Assembly (NCBI RefSeq): GCF_001486585.1
Contig: NZ_LN909043.1
Location: forward strand, 125,361-189,360
Length of the DNA stretch: 64,000 bases
Origin: Paenibacillus senegalimassiliensis
Lineage (GTDB): Bacteria; Bacillota; Bacilli; Paenibacillales; Paenibacillaceae
Reading direction: 5' to 3'
The position numbers and the translations under genes are program-made. The notes under the pieces were generated by a model, which was given only the letters and a program-made list of their open reading frames with translations, was not told the DNA's origin and made no database searches. Below are positions 8,175 through 17,112 of this stretch, in pieces (the stretch's first letter is position 1; each line of letters begins with the position of its first letter).

Positions 8175-8308
8175 GTGCAATTTTTTGTTTAGTCGATGGA
8201 GTTTGCATTAAGACTCTATTGTATTGGATGAGTAGTAATAAAATGCGCGAAATAGGAAGATATTGTTTTAGCAGTTTGATATAATCATAATGACGGAGGT
8301 GAGCTAAT

Positions 8309-9244
8309 TTGATTTTTGATCTCTTTTCCAAAAGAGGAAAGAAGCTTGATAAAGAGATTTTTATATACGACAATCTCCCCGCAGAATTTCGAATTCAGGT
8401 TATACATATTTGGTCCGATTCTATTGGCAGGTGGTACTATGAAACCGACTATATGGGTCAAGTTTACACAAGTCCATCTAATAATATCTGGCTTCAAATT
8501 CATAAGCAATTGTGCAAAGAGTACGGAATCTTTTCTCTTAGCAAGCATGGCGATAATCCCTATGCTAAATGCCAACATTTTATCCAAAATACTACTACAG
8601 AGCAAGTGTTGGATATTATCGAAATGAGCTTTTTGTGGATCGACAAGGTAGTGCGAACTTGGGATCAATCAGTATTGAAAAAAGCTGAAATAATGCAAAA
8701 AGCTGAGGATGCTATTGAGGAGCTTAATGGGCGTTTCCGCGAACATGCCATTGGCTATCAGTATATTGAAGGGCAAATTGTCAGAGTTGATTCGGAGTAT
8801 ATATACGAAGAAGCTGTCCAGCCAGCAATTAGTATGTTGTCTGAAGAAGGCTTTGAGGGGGCATCTCAGGAGTTCATGTCTGCTCATGAACACTTTCGTA
8901 AGGGACGACATAAAGAAGCAATTTCAGATGCTCTGAAGGCTTTCGAGAGCGTCATGAAAACGATTTGCAAGCGCAAAGGATGGGAAGTTCGAGAAAGTGC
9001 AACAGCGAAACCTCTGATAAATACACTATTTCAAAATGGATTGCTATCGATAAGTCTCCAAACACAATTTAGTTCTTTAAGGGATACACTGGAAAGCGGA
9101 TTACCCACCATTCGTAACAAAAACAGCGGTCATGGGCAGGGTGAAAGTATAGTCCATTTGCCTCCTCACTTGGTTGCATATGCTTTACATCTCTCGGCTA
9201 CAAACATTTTGTTCCTAATTGAATCCTACAAGGCTTTAGATTAA
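8309..9244 (+). CDS. AbiJ-type abortive infection protein (STM4504/CBY_0614-like)
   Basis: A 311-residue two-domain protein. The N-terminal third (FDLFSKR, FRIQVIHIW, LCKEYGIFSL) matches the AbiJ N-terminal type found in STM4504/CBY_0614-family proteins. The C-terminal part is an Abi-C/HEPN domain ending in TIRNKNSGHGQGE, where Arg269 and His275 form an R-x5-H ribonuclease motif. Such proteins are thought to stop infected cells by cleaving RNA. The start is TTG at 8309 after GGAGGTGA; no other start is comparably placed. It is AT-rich like the rest of the island. Family placement is from recognition of motifs, and activity is inferred. Confidence 0.72.
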   Translation: MIFDLFSKRGKKLDKEIFIYDNLPAEFRIQVIHIWSDSIGRWYYETDYMGQVYTSPSNNIWLQIHKQLCKEYGIFSLSKHGDNPYAKCQHFIQNTTTEQVLDIIEMSFLWIDKVVRTWDQSVLKKAEIMQKAEDAIEELNGRFREHAIGYQYIEGQIVRVDSEYIYEEAVQPAISMLSEEGFEGASQEFMSAHEHFRKGRHKEAISDALKAFESVMKTICKRKGWEVRESATAKPLINTLFQNGLLSISLQTQFSSLRDTLESGLPTIRNKNSGHGQGESIVHLPPHLVAYALHLSATNILFLIESYKALD

Positions 9245-9353
9245 AAGCAAAAGAATTCAATACAACAAAAGAAAGGTGGGGGAGCAGTTTGTTCCCTTGC
9301 TTTTTATCCTGTAGCAATAGATTTTACATTCAAAAAGCATAGACTTACTCTAA

Positions 9354-9893
9354 ACGGTTTGGAAATGTAATAAAGTGGTTTACTCCAGACCTTTTCCTCT
9401 TTTTATATTGAAGAAAGCAGATGATTTTGATCTAAAACAGTTTACAGATCTTGAGTTTTATTACGTTGGTATTTCTGTAAAAGACGATTTTAACAAGCGC
9501 ATCATGGAAGACTTAAAATATTGACTAATGCTCAGGCAAAAAATATGGTTCTCGGCTTACTGACGGGCTCACAATTTTTTGTTTGATATCGACAAGATAA
9601 ATATAAACATTCAATACAGAGGATGATTTGAAACAAGATATTAATTACGTAACCGATGCAGAAGCAGTGATTGCTGATGCTGAAAAGCATTTATTAAATT
9701 ACTCAAAACGGAATACAACGAAGTAACATATCAAAATTTCTCTCAGATCAACGATGGGTTAAATAACGAGGGACTCACAAGATTTGGTTACAGTATACAA
9801 GAAAACATAACTTTCTATACTAATAGTATAGAATTTAAATGGAATTTCGACTTGAGAGCTATTAGTGACTTTATTTTAATTGAAGGAAATTAG
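9354..9893 (+). pseudogene. Heavily decayed gene
   Basis: Protein-like segments lie in order but in changing frames: LKKADDFDLKQFTDLEFYYV up to a TGA at 9522, then NAQAKNMVLGLLTGSQFF in another frame, then VTDAEAVIADAEKHLL. The last segment, NEVTYQNFSQINDG through EFKWNFDLRAISDFILIEG, ends at TAG 9891. At least three frameshifts are needed to join them. The original product would have had roughly 170 residues. The family was not recognised. Confidence 0.5.
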
Positions 9894-10029
9894 GCTAAAG
9901 TAGTTAAAGTTTCTGATAACCAAAACTGATAGTTAACTATTTAAGCGATTGGTGTTACTCAATATGAATAGCTTTTATATTAACAAATAAAAAAAAATTG
10001 CCCACTTCCCAATTAACCGTCCCTAACTA

Positions 10030-10348
10030 AAATTAACTGTCCTCAAACCACCAAATACTTGAACCTGGTTGCCGTTAACCCCTCCAGTCTTTTTCTCATC
10101 ACCAAAACCATCAAAGCAGGGATTTCCCAAGCAAATCCCGAATAGGTAATCAAGTATAAACTCAAGCTAATCAAGGGTTTTGGGGATTGAAAGCAGTTGA
10201 TTCAAGATTTTACTCAAACATTTACCAGGTTATTTCCCAGCCAGTATATATGCCAGTCCTTGCTTTTTTCAGGCATCTATCTATCTTTCAGGGGACATTG
10301 AATTACTAGTCGTTTTTGTTTAGAATTGATCCAGTTTCCTTCCAGTTT
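10030..10348. repeat. Right copy of the ~300-bp direct repeat bounding the island
   Basis: This copy matches 4400 to 4690 in the same orientation but is about 28 bases longer through small insertions, for example near AAGCAAATCCCGAATAGG and CAGGTTATTT. Together the two copies enclose about 5.3 kb of AT-rich DNA. No gene was seen inside it. Confidence 0.85.
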
Positions 10349-10618
10349 TCAGGGCTTTTTCTCAGCATTTTTGGGACAGGAATTTTTATCTCAGAATTGG
10401 CGGTGAGACTTTGTGGGGTAAGGGATTGGGAGCTGGTGGTTTGGGGACAGTTGTTTTTAGTTTTTTTACGGCATTACAAAGGGCTTATTTAAGTTTTCTC
10501 TAAGAAGGTTTTTTTCCAAGGCTACCTACAATGGTAGGGTCACTAAATGGCTCGGATCACTATACGACCGATACTTGGTTTATTAAGAAGCTATAGCGTT
10601 CTGGAGCGTGTATAATAG
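10349..10618. other. Gene-free stretch upstream of the helicase
   Basis: No gene was found. The notable element is TATAAT at 10611 to 10616, which lies directly before the annotated ATG of the helicase. It has no good -35 at 16 to 18 bases. A small hairpin CTACC/GGTAG lies near 10525. Confidence 0.4.
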
Positions 10619-12826
10619 ATGAAGGTACAAGATAATTACTTGGAACGAAAGCGGCTCGAGACGGGGCTGGTGCTTAATGAGGCGCAAAGGCAAGCCGTGG
10701 AGCATACCGAAGGCCCTTTACTCCTGCTAGCTTCGCCTGGCTCGGGTAAGACGACCACGATCATGATGCGCATTGGCTATCTGATTGAAATGAAGGGCGT
10801 TCAGCCTTCAAGGATCAAGGCAGTGACCTTTAGCCGGGCGGCAGCCACGGACATGAAGGAGCGGTTCCAGCGGCTTTTCCCCAGTATACAGCCCGTGGAC
10901 TTCTCCACCATACATAGCCTTGCCTTTGAGGTGATGAGAGATTATTTCCGCCGCACAGGGACGGCTTATCGTATTATTGAGGGAGAAGTCCCTTCAGAAG
11001 GGGCATCAAGGCCGGAGGATGAAGCGGCATGGATGCTCCATAAGAAGATTTTGTTAAGGAACCTGTTCAAATCGTTGACTGGCGAGAATATCACGGATGA
11101 CCAGATGGACGAATTGACGACCTACATTAGCTATATTAAGAATAAAATGATTCCCCCGGAGAAATGGGCTACGGTTAAAACTACGGTTCCGCAAGCAGAG
11201 CGAGTTCTACAGGAATATGAGCGAGTGAAGAGAACAAGCCATTTGGGGCGTTTAATTGATTATGACGATATGCTGGGGATTGGACATGAAGCTCTGGAAG
11301 CTGATCCGCAGCTTCTACGTAAATATCAGGACCGCTACGATTATGTATTAACAGACGAAAGTCAGGATACCTCCTTGGTTCAGCATGCCATCCTGGAGAA
11401 GCTGGTCCAGCGGCACAGCAACCTTTGCGTGGTAGCCGATGATGACCAGAGCTTGTATAGCTGGCGAGGGGCTGAGCCGGCTTATCTTTTGAATTTTAAA
11501 CAAGTCTACCCTTCGGCTCTCACTTTGTTTATGGAGCATAACTATCGTTCCTCGAAGGAGATCGTCGAGACGGCCAATCAATTCATTCAGCGCAATCCTA
11601 ACCGTTATGCCAAGCAGATGTTTACTCATAATCCGCCAGAGCAGCCGATTCAGTTCAAGAGCTTGGTGGATTATAAGGAGCAGGCCAAATATTTGGTGCG
11701 ACAAATGCAGCAACTGGACAACCTGGGCGAAGCAGCAGTGCTGTACCGCAACAATTCCTCGGCCATTAGTTTAATGAACGAGTTTGATCGGGCGGGGATT
11801 CCCTTTTATATGAAGGATGCGGACAATCGTTTCTTCTCCCATTGGGTAGTAGAAGACGTCTTGAACTTTATGCGCATGACCTTCACAGATAGACGAGCAG
11901 ACATTTTGGAGAAAATTCATTTAAAATTGGGCGGGTACATTAGCAAACAGCAGATGGCGGCGTTGAAGGAAATTCACAATGAGGAATCTGTCTTCGATAA
12001 TTTAATCACCCATGTGCCGTTGCAGGATTACCAAATCAAGCCGTTGCGAGATGGGAAGGAGACCTTCCAGCAAATGAGGGGCATGCCACCGCTTCAGGCG
12101 ATCCGTGTTATTCGAACTCGGCTGGGTTATGAGAAGGCTCTGGAGAAGAGCTGCGAACGTATGGGATTCCGCAAGGAACACCTGCTGGGCATTCTCAATA
12201 CGTTGGAGGATATTGCAGCCGGACTTCAAACCATGGAGGACTTTGCTAACCGGCTTCAGTATTTGAAAGCCTTGGTGAAGACAGCCCGTTCCAGGAGAGG
12301 GCAATCTGTAGTCACCTTCTCCACAATGCATAGCTCAAAGGGGCTGGAGTTTGACCGGGTGTATATGGTCGATCTTGTGAATGGCGTGATCCCTTCCAAG
12401 GAGGACTCGGCAAGTGCTGAGCTTATGGAAGAGGCAACCCGATTATTCTATGTAGGCATGACCCGAGCCAGGAGTTATCTGGAGCTCATTAGTTATCGGT
12501 CACGGGATGGAGAGGAAGCCGGGGAATCGACCTTTGTCACTGCGGTAAAAAATATTGTTCACCCAGATACGCACCAGAGAGAGCAAGGAGATAAGCAGGT
12601 TCAACAGGCGACGGTTCTGACGATGTCAGCACCCATGAACCCTAACGCTATTCGCTCCCAGGCACAGCTTGTGGAAGGTAAATGGGTCCAGCACAATACT
12701 TATGGCCTTGGCACGATTATACAAGTGAATGAAGAACGCGTGCATATACGGTTTGAATCGGGCGAAAAAGCGTTGTCCACATCTATATGCTTGGATAAAG
12801 GGCTCTTGGAGCCGCCTTCTTCATAA
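10619..12826 (+). CDS. UvrD/PcrA-like superfamily 1 DNA helicase
   Basis: ATP-dependent 3'-5' DNA helicase of 735 residues. Motifs in order are Walker A ASPGSGKTTT (about residues 38 to 47), TFSRAAATDMKERF, TIHSLAFEV, Walker B LTDESQD, motif III ADDDQSLYSWRGA, motif IV EHNYRSS, motif V STMHSSKGLEFDRVY and motif VI LFYVGMTRAR. A short C-terminal domain (HNTYGLGTIIQVNEERVHIRF) resembles the Tudor-like tail of PcrA. A separate essential pcrA probably exists elsewhere, so this is an accessory helicase. The start is uncertain: GGAG lies 12 bases before the ATG and a TATAAT abuts it, so translation may begin a few codons later (TTG at 10640). Confidence 0.88.
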   Translation: MKVQDNYLERKRLETGLVLNEAQRQAVEHTEGPLLLLASPGSGKTTTIMMRIGYLIEMKGVQPSRIKAVTFSRAAATDMKERFQRLFPSIQPVDFSTIHSLAFEVMRDYFRRTGTAYRIIEGEVPSEGASRPEDEAAWMLHKKILLRNLFKSLTGENITDDQMDELTTYISYIKNKMIPPEKWATVKTTVPQAERVLQEYERVKRTSHLGRLIDYDDMLGIGHEALEADPQLLRKYQDRYDYVLTDESQDTSLVQHAILEKLVQRHSNLCVVADDDQSLYSWRGAEPAYLLNFKQVYPSALTLFMEHNYRSSKEIVETANQFIQRNPNRYAKQMFTHNPPEQPIQFKSLVDYKEQAKYLVRQMQQLDNLGEAAVLYRNNSSAISLMNEFDRAGIPFYMKDADNRFFSHWVVEDVLNFMRMTFTDRRADILEKIHLKLGGYISKQQMAALKEIHNEESVFDNLITHVPLQDYQIKPLRDGKETFQQMRGMPPLQAIRVIRTRLGYEKALEKSCERMGFRKEHLLGILNTLEDIAAGLQTMEDFANRLQYLKALVKTARSRRGQSVVTFSTMHSSKGLEFDRVYMVDLVNGVIPSKEDSASAELMEEATRLFYVGMTRARSYLELISYRSRDGEEAGESTFVTAVKNIVHPDTHQREQGDKQVQQATVLTMSAPMNPNAIRSQAQLVEGKWVQHNTYGLGTIIQVNEERVHIRFESGEKALSTSICLDKGLLEPPSS

Positions 12827-12832
12827 CAATAA

Positions 12833-12865
12833 AAACCCAGCCAACTTCAACCGTTGGCTGGGTTT
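12833..12865. terminator. Bidirectional terminator between helicase and nitroreductase
   Basis: A perfect 13-bp stem, AAACCCAGCCAAC with GTTGGCTGGGTTT, and a 7-base loop. The T run is better on the minus strand, where it follows the nitroreductase gene. Confidence 0.85.
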
Positions 12866-12896
12866 CGTATTACTTATATCGATACGCAAATCTGTG

Positions 12897-13532
12897 TTAT
12901 TTCCACTGGGCAACAGCTTCAATTGGCAGTCTAACGGAGTTGTAGCCTGCATCAGCGGCTTTACCGATGGATAACAGCATGACAGGGAGGTAACGCTCTT
13001 TATCCAAGCCAAGACTCTCAGCAATGTTCTGTTTGTCGTATCCCCCGATCGGGTTCGTATCATACCCATGGGCGCGGGCTACCAGCATAAGCTGCATGGA
13101 TACCAGACCGCCGTCAATCAGAACCATATGTTTGTTCACGTCAGAGCTTATACTTGCATAGTAGCTTTTCAGCGCAGGAAGCTGTCTTTCAAACACTTCT
13201 TGCGGCATATAGCCAAGCTCCACCGCCTTACCGTAAATAGTTTCGGCATTGTCAATGCTCTTCAAGTCGCCGAAGACAGCAATGACTGCGGACGAGGTCG
13301 CAACTTGCTGTTGGTTAAAGCTGACTAATGGAGCCAAAGCAGCTTTGGCTTCCGGACTTTCGATAACAACGAAACGCCAAGGTTGCATATTACCGGACGA
13401 AGGAGCGGTAGTGGCTTCCTTCAATATCTCTGTCATTTCCTCTTTGCTGATTTTCACTTCCGTATCGTAAGAACGTATAGAACGGCGTCCGGTCATAATT
13501 TCATAAAAATCGTTGTTTTTGATATGGCTCAT
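12897..13532 (-). CDS. Nitroreductase family protein (FMN-dependent)
   Basis: Flavoprotein oxidoreductase that probably uses NAD(P)H to reduce nitroaromatics or quinones. It has 211 residues. The N-terminal MTGRRSIRSY binds the FMN phosphate in this family, and APSSGNMQPWRFVVI (about residues 45 to 60) is the second signature. The ATG at 13532 follows AAAGGAGAG. The gene lies 17 bases after the stop of the MarR-type gene, so the two form a small operon with the regulator first. This suggests induction by a toxic or oxidising compound sensed by the regulator. Confidence 0.9.
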   Translation of the reverse strand: MSHIKNNDFYEIMTGRRSIRSYDTEVKISKEEMTEILKEATTAPSSGNMQPWRFVVIESPEAKAALAPLVSFNQQQVATSSAVIAVFGDLKSIDNAETIYGKAVELGYMPQEVFERQLPALKSYYASISSDVNKHMVLIDGGLVSMQLMLVARAHGYDTNPIGGYDKQNIAESLGLDKERYLPVMLLSIGKAADAGYNSVRLPIEAVAQWK

Positions 13533-13549
13533 GGTTTCTCTCTCCTTTT

Positions 13550-13987
13550 TCATTTAGGTTGCAAGCGGTCCAAATTATGAGATAAACGGGTTAGCAGTTC
13601 AGATATGTGCTGCAGATCGTCAGGCTGGAAGTCTTGGAACAGTCGCTGAATAAACTGTGACTTCTCCTGGCAATAAGCTTCCATCTGCTCTCTACCCTTA
13701 GGAGTTAATGCGACTAAGGTTACTCGGTTATCCGCAGGATTTGTCCTGCGAGTTACTGCCCCGGAGGTCTCTAGTTGCTTTAAATGTCGGGTAATGGCTG
13801 CCCCATCAATGTCCAACACTTTCTGTAGCGCAGCTTGGCTTAGTTCCTCACCTTGAAATAAAGCATCAAGCATTAGCAACCGAGAAGGACTGATCCCGGC
13901 ACAACGTTCAAACTTGGGGCTGAGCTTCTTGGTGATCTGTTGGAACTGCTCAAAGACGTTAAGGGTTTGTAGTTCATCAGGGGCCAA
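13550..13987 (-). CDS. MarR family transcriptional regulator
   Basis: A 145-residue winged-helix regulator. The helix-turn-helix and wing lie at about residues 52 to 100 (LSQAALQKVLDIDGAAITRHLKQLE, then TRRTNPADNRVTLVALT), as usual for MarR proteins, with dimerisation helices at both ends. The start is TTG at 13987 after AAGGTGA. It heads an operon with the nitroreductase and is followed without terminator. A perfect inverted repeat 50 bases upstream is a likely operator, so the protein probably represses its own operon until an inducer binds. Confidence 0.9.
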   Translation of the reverse strand: MAPDELQTLNVFEQFQQITKKLSPKFERCAGISPSRLLMLDALFQGEELSQAALQKVLDIDGAAITRHLKQLETSGAVTRRTNPADNRVTLVALTPKGREQMEAYCQEKSQFIQRLFQDFQPDDLQHISELLTRLSHNLDRLQPK

Positions 13988-14036
13988 GAGATATCACCTT
14001 CTTGTCTGGAGTTTGGAGGTAATCCATAATTCCTAA

Positions 14037-14071
14037 TTAGTTGACGGGTCAATAATAGACCCGTCAACTAA
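14037..14071. promoter_or_regulatory. MarR-type operator, perfect 14-bp inverted repeat
   Basis: The arms TTAGTTGACGGGTC and GACCCGTCAACTAA are perfect complements around AATAATA. The minus-strand arms contain TTGACG and TTGACC, either of which could be the -35 of the marR operon, so binding would block the promoter. It also lies about 80 bases before the rightward gene at 14153. Confidence 0.75.
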
Positions 14072-14152
14072 TATAACGGATTTCTTGGCAAATGACAAGT
14101 GCTGCGTAATAATAGGTAATATATCCAGTTTGAGTTATAGGAGATGAATGAG

Positions 14153-15451
14153 ATGACTGAGCGTATTCCGTGTCAGACCGAGGGGTGCAAGGCGACTATA
14201 CTGCCGGCAACAGCGGCCAAGACCGGGGGCATTTGCATGCCTTGCCATCAGGAGAAGGAACGTCAGGCATACCAGGAGTATATTGAGCAGAACCGCCGGG
14301 ACGTGAACTTGTTCGCAGATATGACTGATCCGGTGGAGATTTTGCAGACGATGTACGAACCCAAGGAGCATGATCCATTAATTCGATATATTCCGTATTC
14401 CAAAACGGCGGAGCAAATCTATCTCTCGTTACAGGAGAACGAACTGAGCAGAATGGTACGCTACGGCGTGGAGAGGTTGGATTCCGAAGATGAAGACACC
14501 GGCATCGATATTTTGCTATCCCTGGTTTGTTATCGGGGAGTAAGACTGGAGGACGAGGTGCTGGAGCTTGTATCCCGCTTGGAGTATTTCCCGGGGGTGT
14601 TGTTCAAGGGGGCTTCCAGCCGGATACGTGATCATTTACTGGAGGGAATTGCCCATGATCAAGACCGTAGGCAGGCCTTGCTACTGGCATTGGTCTGGAT
14701 TGATGATGAAGCCGTAGTGGAGCAATTCAGGGAATGGCGGCTTCATCCACCGACCTGGACCGAAGAATTGCATATTCCTCCCGAGGAGTTTGCTCTGGAG
14801 GCTGGCTGGGAGCTGACGAATGAGGGGGAACGGCGTTGGTTATTTCTGGAGGATAGTTACCCGATCGTACGAGCGGAGCCAGAGGGGGCTGAAGAGACCA
14901 GGCATTCAACATCTGAAGAGGAGCTCTTAACTCATAGTAAACACACCTGTCCCTGGTGTCATGGCCCTTTGACCACGCTGATGAAGATTAGCGCGCATCA
15001 TCCTGCCATGCAGCATCTGTCCTATTCTGGGGAGACAATAACGATTGCGACTTGTGTGGACTGCTCCTGCTATGGGGTAGTGTATATGGAGCTTGATGAA
15101 CAGGGGAATGCGCAGTGGAGCTCCTATAATCAGCGACCGGATTATTTGCCGGATCGTCAGCCGGGAGAATCACGCAGCGAAGACGGGTTTCCGGCGTTTC
15201 GGCTCGCCACCACTCCTCGTCATGGCTGGCATGCGGCCAGTTGGATGCTGGAGCCCGCTGCCTCTCAGCTTGGAGGGCATCCAACCTGGATTCAGGATAC
15301 CGAGTACCCGCTATGTCCTTGCTGCCACAAGCGTATGATCAACTTGGGGCAAATCGATTGGGCAGAGGTCGAGTATTATGGAGAGGGCAATTACTATATG
15401 TTCCTTTGTCCCCAAGACCGCATAACTGCTACGAACTTTCAGCAGACCTAG
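14153..15451 (+). CDS. Cysteine-rich protein with N-terminal zinc-ribbon-like motif
   Basis: A 432-residue cytoplasmic protein, not assigned to a named function. The N-terminus has CQTEGCKA and CMPCHQEKE, a four-cysteine metal site. The middle (about 60 to 200) is helical and HEAT-like in feel. The C-terminal part has CPWCHG, CVDCSCYG and CPCCHKR and ends with a GGHPTWIQDTEYPLCP stretch that recalls the DUF1963/YwqG fold. The ATG at 14153 is preferred to the ATG at 14144, because AGGAG directly abuts the latter. It is divergent from the MarR operon and convergent with the response regulator gene. Confidence 0.6.
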   Translation: MTERIPCQTEGCKATILPATAAKTGGICMPCHQEKERQAYQEYIEQNRRDVNLFADMTDPVEILQTMYEPKEHDPLIRYIPYSKTAEQIYLSLQENELSRMVRYGVERLDSEDEDTGIDILLSLVCYRGVRLEDEVLELVSRLEYFPGVLFKGASSRIRDHLLEGIAHDQDRRQALLLALVWIDDEAVVEQFREWRLHPPTWTEELHIPPEEFALEAGWELTNEGERRWLFLEDSYPIVRAEPEGAEETRHSTSEEELLTHSKHTCPWCHGPLTTLMKISAHHPAMQHLSYSGETITIATCVDCSCYGVVYMELDEQGNAQWSSYNQRPDYLPDRQPGESRSEDGFPAFRLATTPRHGWHAASWMLEPAASQLGGHPTWIQDTEYPLCPCCHKRMINLGQIDWAEVEYYGEGNYYMFLCPQDRITATNFQQT

Positions 15452-15458
15452 AATGCCC

Positions 15459-17069
15459 TCAGTTGCTCTCCAGTCTCTGCATATATTCTCGGGGAGAGAC
15501 GCCTTCGATCTTCTTGAACACTTTGCTGAAGTAAAAGGCGCTCTCATACCCCAGCTTCTGCGATATTTCGTAAATTCTCCCCTCCCCGCGCTGCATCATT
15601 TCTTTGGCTGCGGTTATTTTGGCTTCCGTCACGTATTCTACAAAGTTGACCTTGGCTGTTTTCGAGAACAAGTGGCTCAAATAGTTGGGGCTAAAGTTAA
15701 ACATGTCGGCCACCTGATTCAGTGACAGCTTGCGATCCAGGTTGGTATGAATATAGTCCTGTACATTCCGCACCACCTGCTGCTTGTAGCTATGGCGCTT
15801 GGAGGAAAGGAGAGCGCAGCAGCCGTCCCGGAACTGGACCAGCCAATGAATCACACCCTGAATTGTATGCTTCTGATAGATGGCCCGGTAGCCTTCGGGC
15901 TCATTTGCAAAGATTTGCTCCAGCATATTATCACCATCAGCCAGCAAAGAGGTTGCCATATATAGTAAATTGCATGCGGCATCCGTTATGGCAATACTCC
16001 ATTCGTCCTGCTGTTCCAGACTGATGATGAGCCCGGAGATTAAGGTATGCAAAGCCTGCGTATCCATTTCCTCAAAGGCACGGCGTATCTCTGAGCGGGA
16101 GAACAAATCCTCCAATGCGGAAGTTTCGCCCTCGGACCTGCCGCTTTCCTCATATAGATTGAAGCCTTGAACGTTAGCGGCCTCCCGCAGCGCTTTTCTA
16201 GCGGCCAGATAGCTCTCACGCAGGAGGTAGGGGTCAGTTATGGCACCACCAATTCCACCCACGATATTTACATTGAAGTAATTGCCCAGAAGGGTTGCCA
16301 TATCCTGAAGCTGCCGGATAACCTTCTGCTGCCACGCCTTATCCTCGGTATTGAAGATCGGGAGGGTAATAGCGAAGTGACGCAGGTCCAAGCTGATGAT
16401 GTAGCTTTCACCCGTCGCAGATAAGGTGTCCTTGGCCATTTGTACTGTGCTGGAGCATAGAGCTACCAACTTGTCGCCTCGGGGGGGTACACTCTCCGGG
16501 CCCTGAATACGGCACACACAGACCACATAGGCCGGGGCATCCAGCTTGAGCTCAAGGTCCTCCCGTTGCAGTCGATATTGGTCCTGGCTTTCAAATAAAT
16601 GATTAAATAAACGGATAAAGAACTTATCACGTAAGCCTTGCAGATTACTGCGATAGACAAGTTGAGGGTGCAGCTCAGCCTGCGCAAGATCATCCAGCGT
16701 AGCCATGGCTTTATGAATGGATTCCTCCAGCATGGTCTGCGTCAATTCAAGCTTGATTAGATAATTAATCGCTTGCACCTCAAGAGCATGACGCGCATAT
16801 TCGAATTCCTCATAGCTCGTCAGGAAGATGAACAAGGGGAGACGGCCATGTTTTTCTCGGATAGAGCTGGCCACTTGCAAACCGGTTTTGATCGGCATTT
16901 TGATATCAATAATGACAATATCCGGGCGAAGAGTATCAATCATCTCTTCTGCTTGAGCTCCGTTATGAGCGGTTCCCACGATCTCGATTCCATATTGTTC
17001 CCACTTCAGCATCGATTGGAGGCCGATGCAGACCAGTGCTTCATCATCTGCAATCAATAGTCTTGCCAA
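15459..17069 (-). CDS. Response regulator with AraC-type DNA-binding domain (YesN-like)
   Basis: Output half of a two-component system. The N-terminal receiver domain (about residues 1 to 125) has the acidic pair ADDE, the phospho-acceptor Asp55 in IVIIDIKMP, and a Lys in YLIKLE. A middle region of about 290 residues is typical of YesN proteins. The C-terminal 100 residues form an AraC HTH pair (SLNQVADMFNFSPNYLSHLF and YEISQKLGYESAFYFSKVFK). The start is taken as TTG at 17069 after GAGGTGA; GTG at 17078 is an alternative. The gene lies 43 bases after the kinase gene and probably activates the sugar locus at 19164 to 29065. Confidence 0.9.
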   Translation of the reverse strand: MARLLIADDEALVCIGLQSMLKWEQYGIEIVGTAHNGAQAEEMIDTLRPDIVIIDIKMPIKTGLQVASSIREKHGRLPLFIFLTSYEEFEYARHALEVQAINYLIKLELTQTMLEESIHKAMATLDDLAQAELHPQLVYRSNLQGLRDKFFIRLFNHLFESQDQYRLQREDLELKLDAPAYVVCVCRIQGPESVPPRGDKLVALCSSTVQMAKDTLSATGESYIISLDLRHFAITLPIFNTEDKAWQQKVIRQLQDMATLLGNYFNVNIVGGIGGAITDPYLLRESYLAARKALREAANVQGFNLYEESGRSEGETSALEDLFSRSEIRRAFEEMDTQALHTLISGLIISLEQQDEWSIAITDAACNLLYMATSLLADGDNMLEQIFANEPEGYRAIYQKHTIQGVIHWLVQFRDGCCALLSSKRHSYKQQVVRNVQDYIHTNLDRKLSLNQVADMFNFSPNYLSHLFSKTAKVNFVEYVTEAKITAAKEMMQRGEGRIYEISQKLGYESAFYFSKVFKKIEGVSPREYMQRLESN

Positions 17070-17112
17070 GCTGCTCACCTCACTTTTATTTAGTTGGAGA
17101 TGAAGAGTAGAC

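Noticed and set aside
4400..10348. The island as a prophage or integrative element
   Set aside because: No integrase, excisionase, capsid, portal or conjugation gene was found, so only a repeat-bounded island is claimed.
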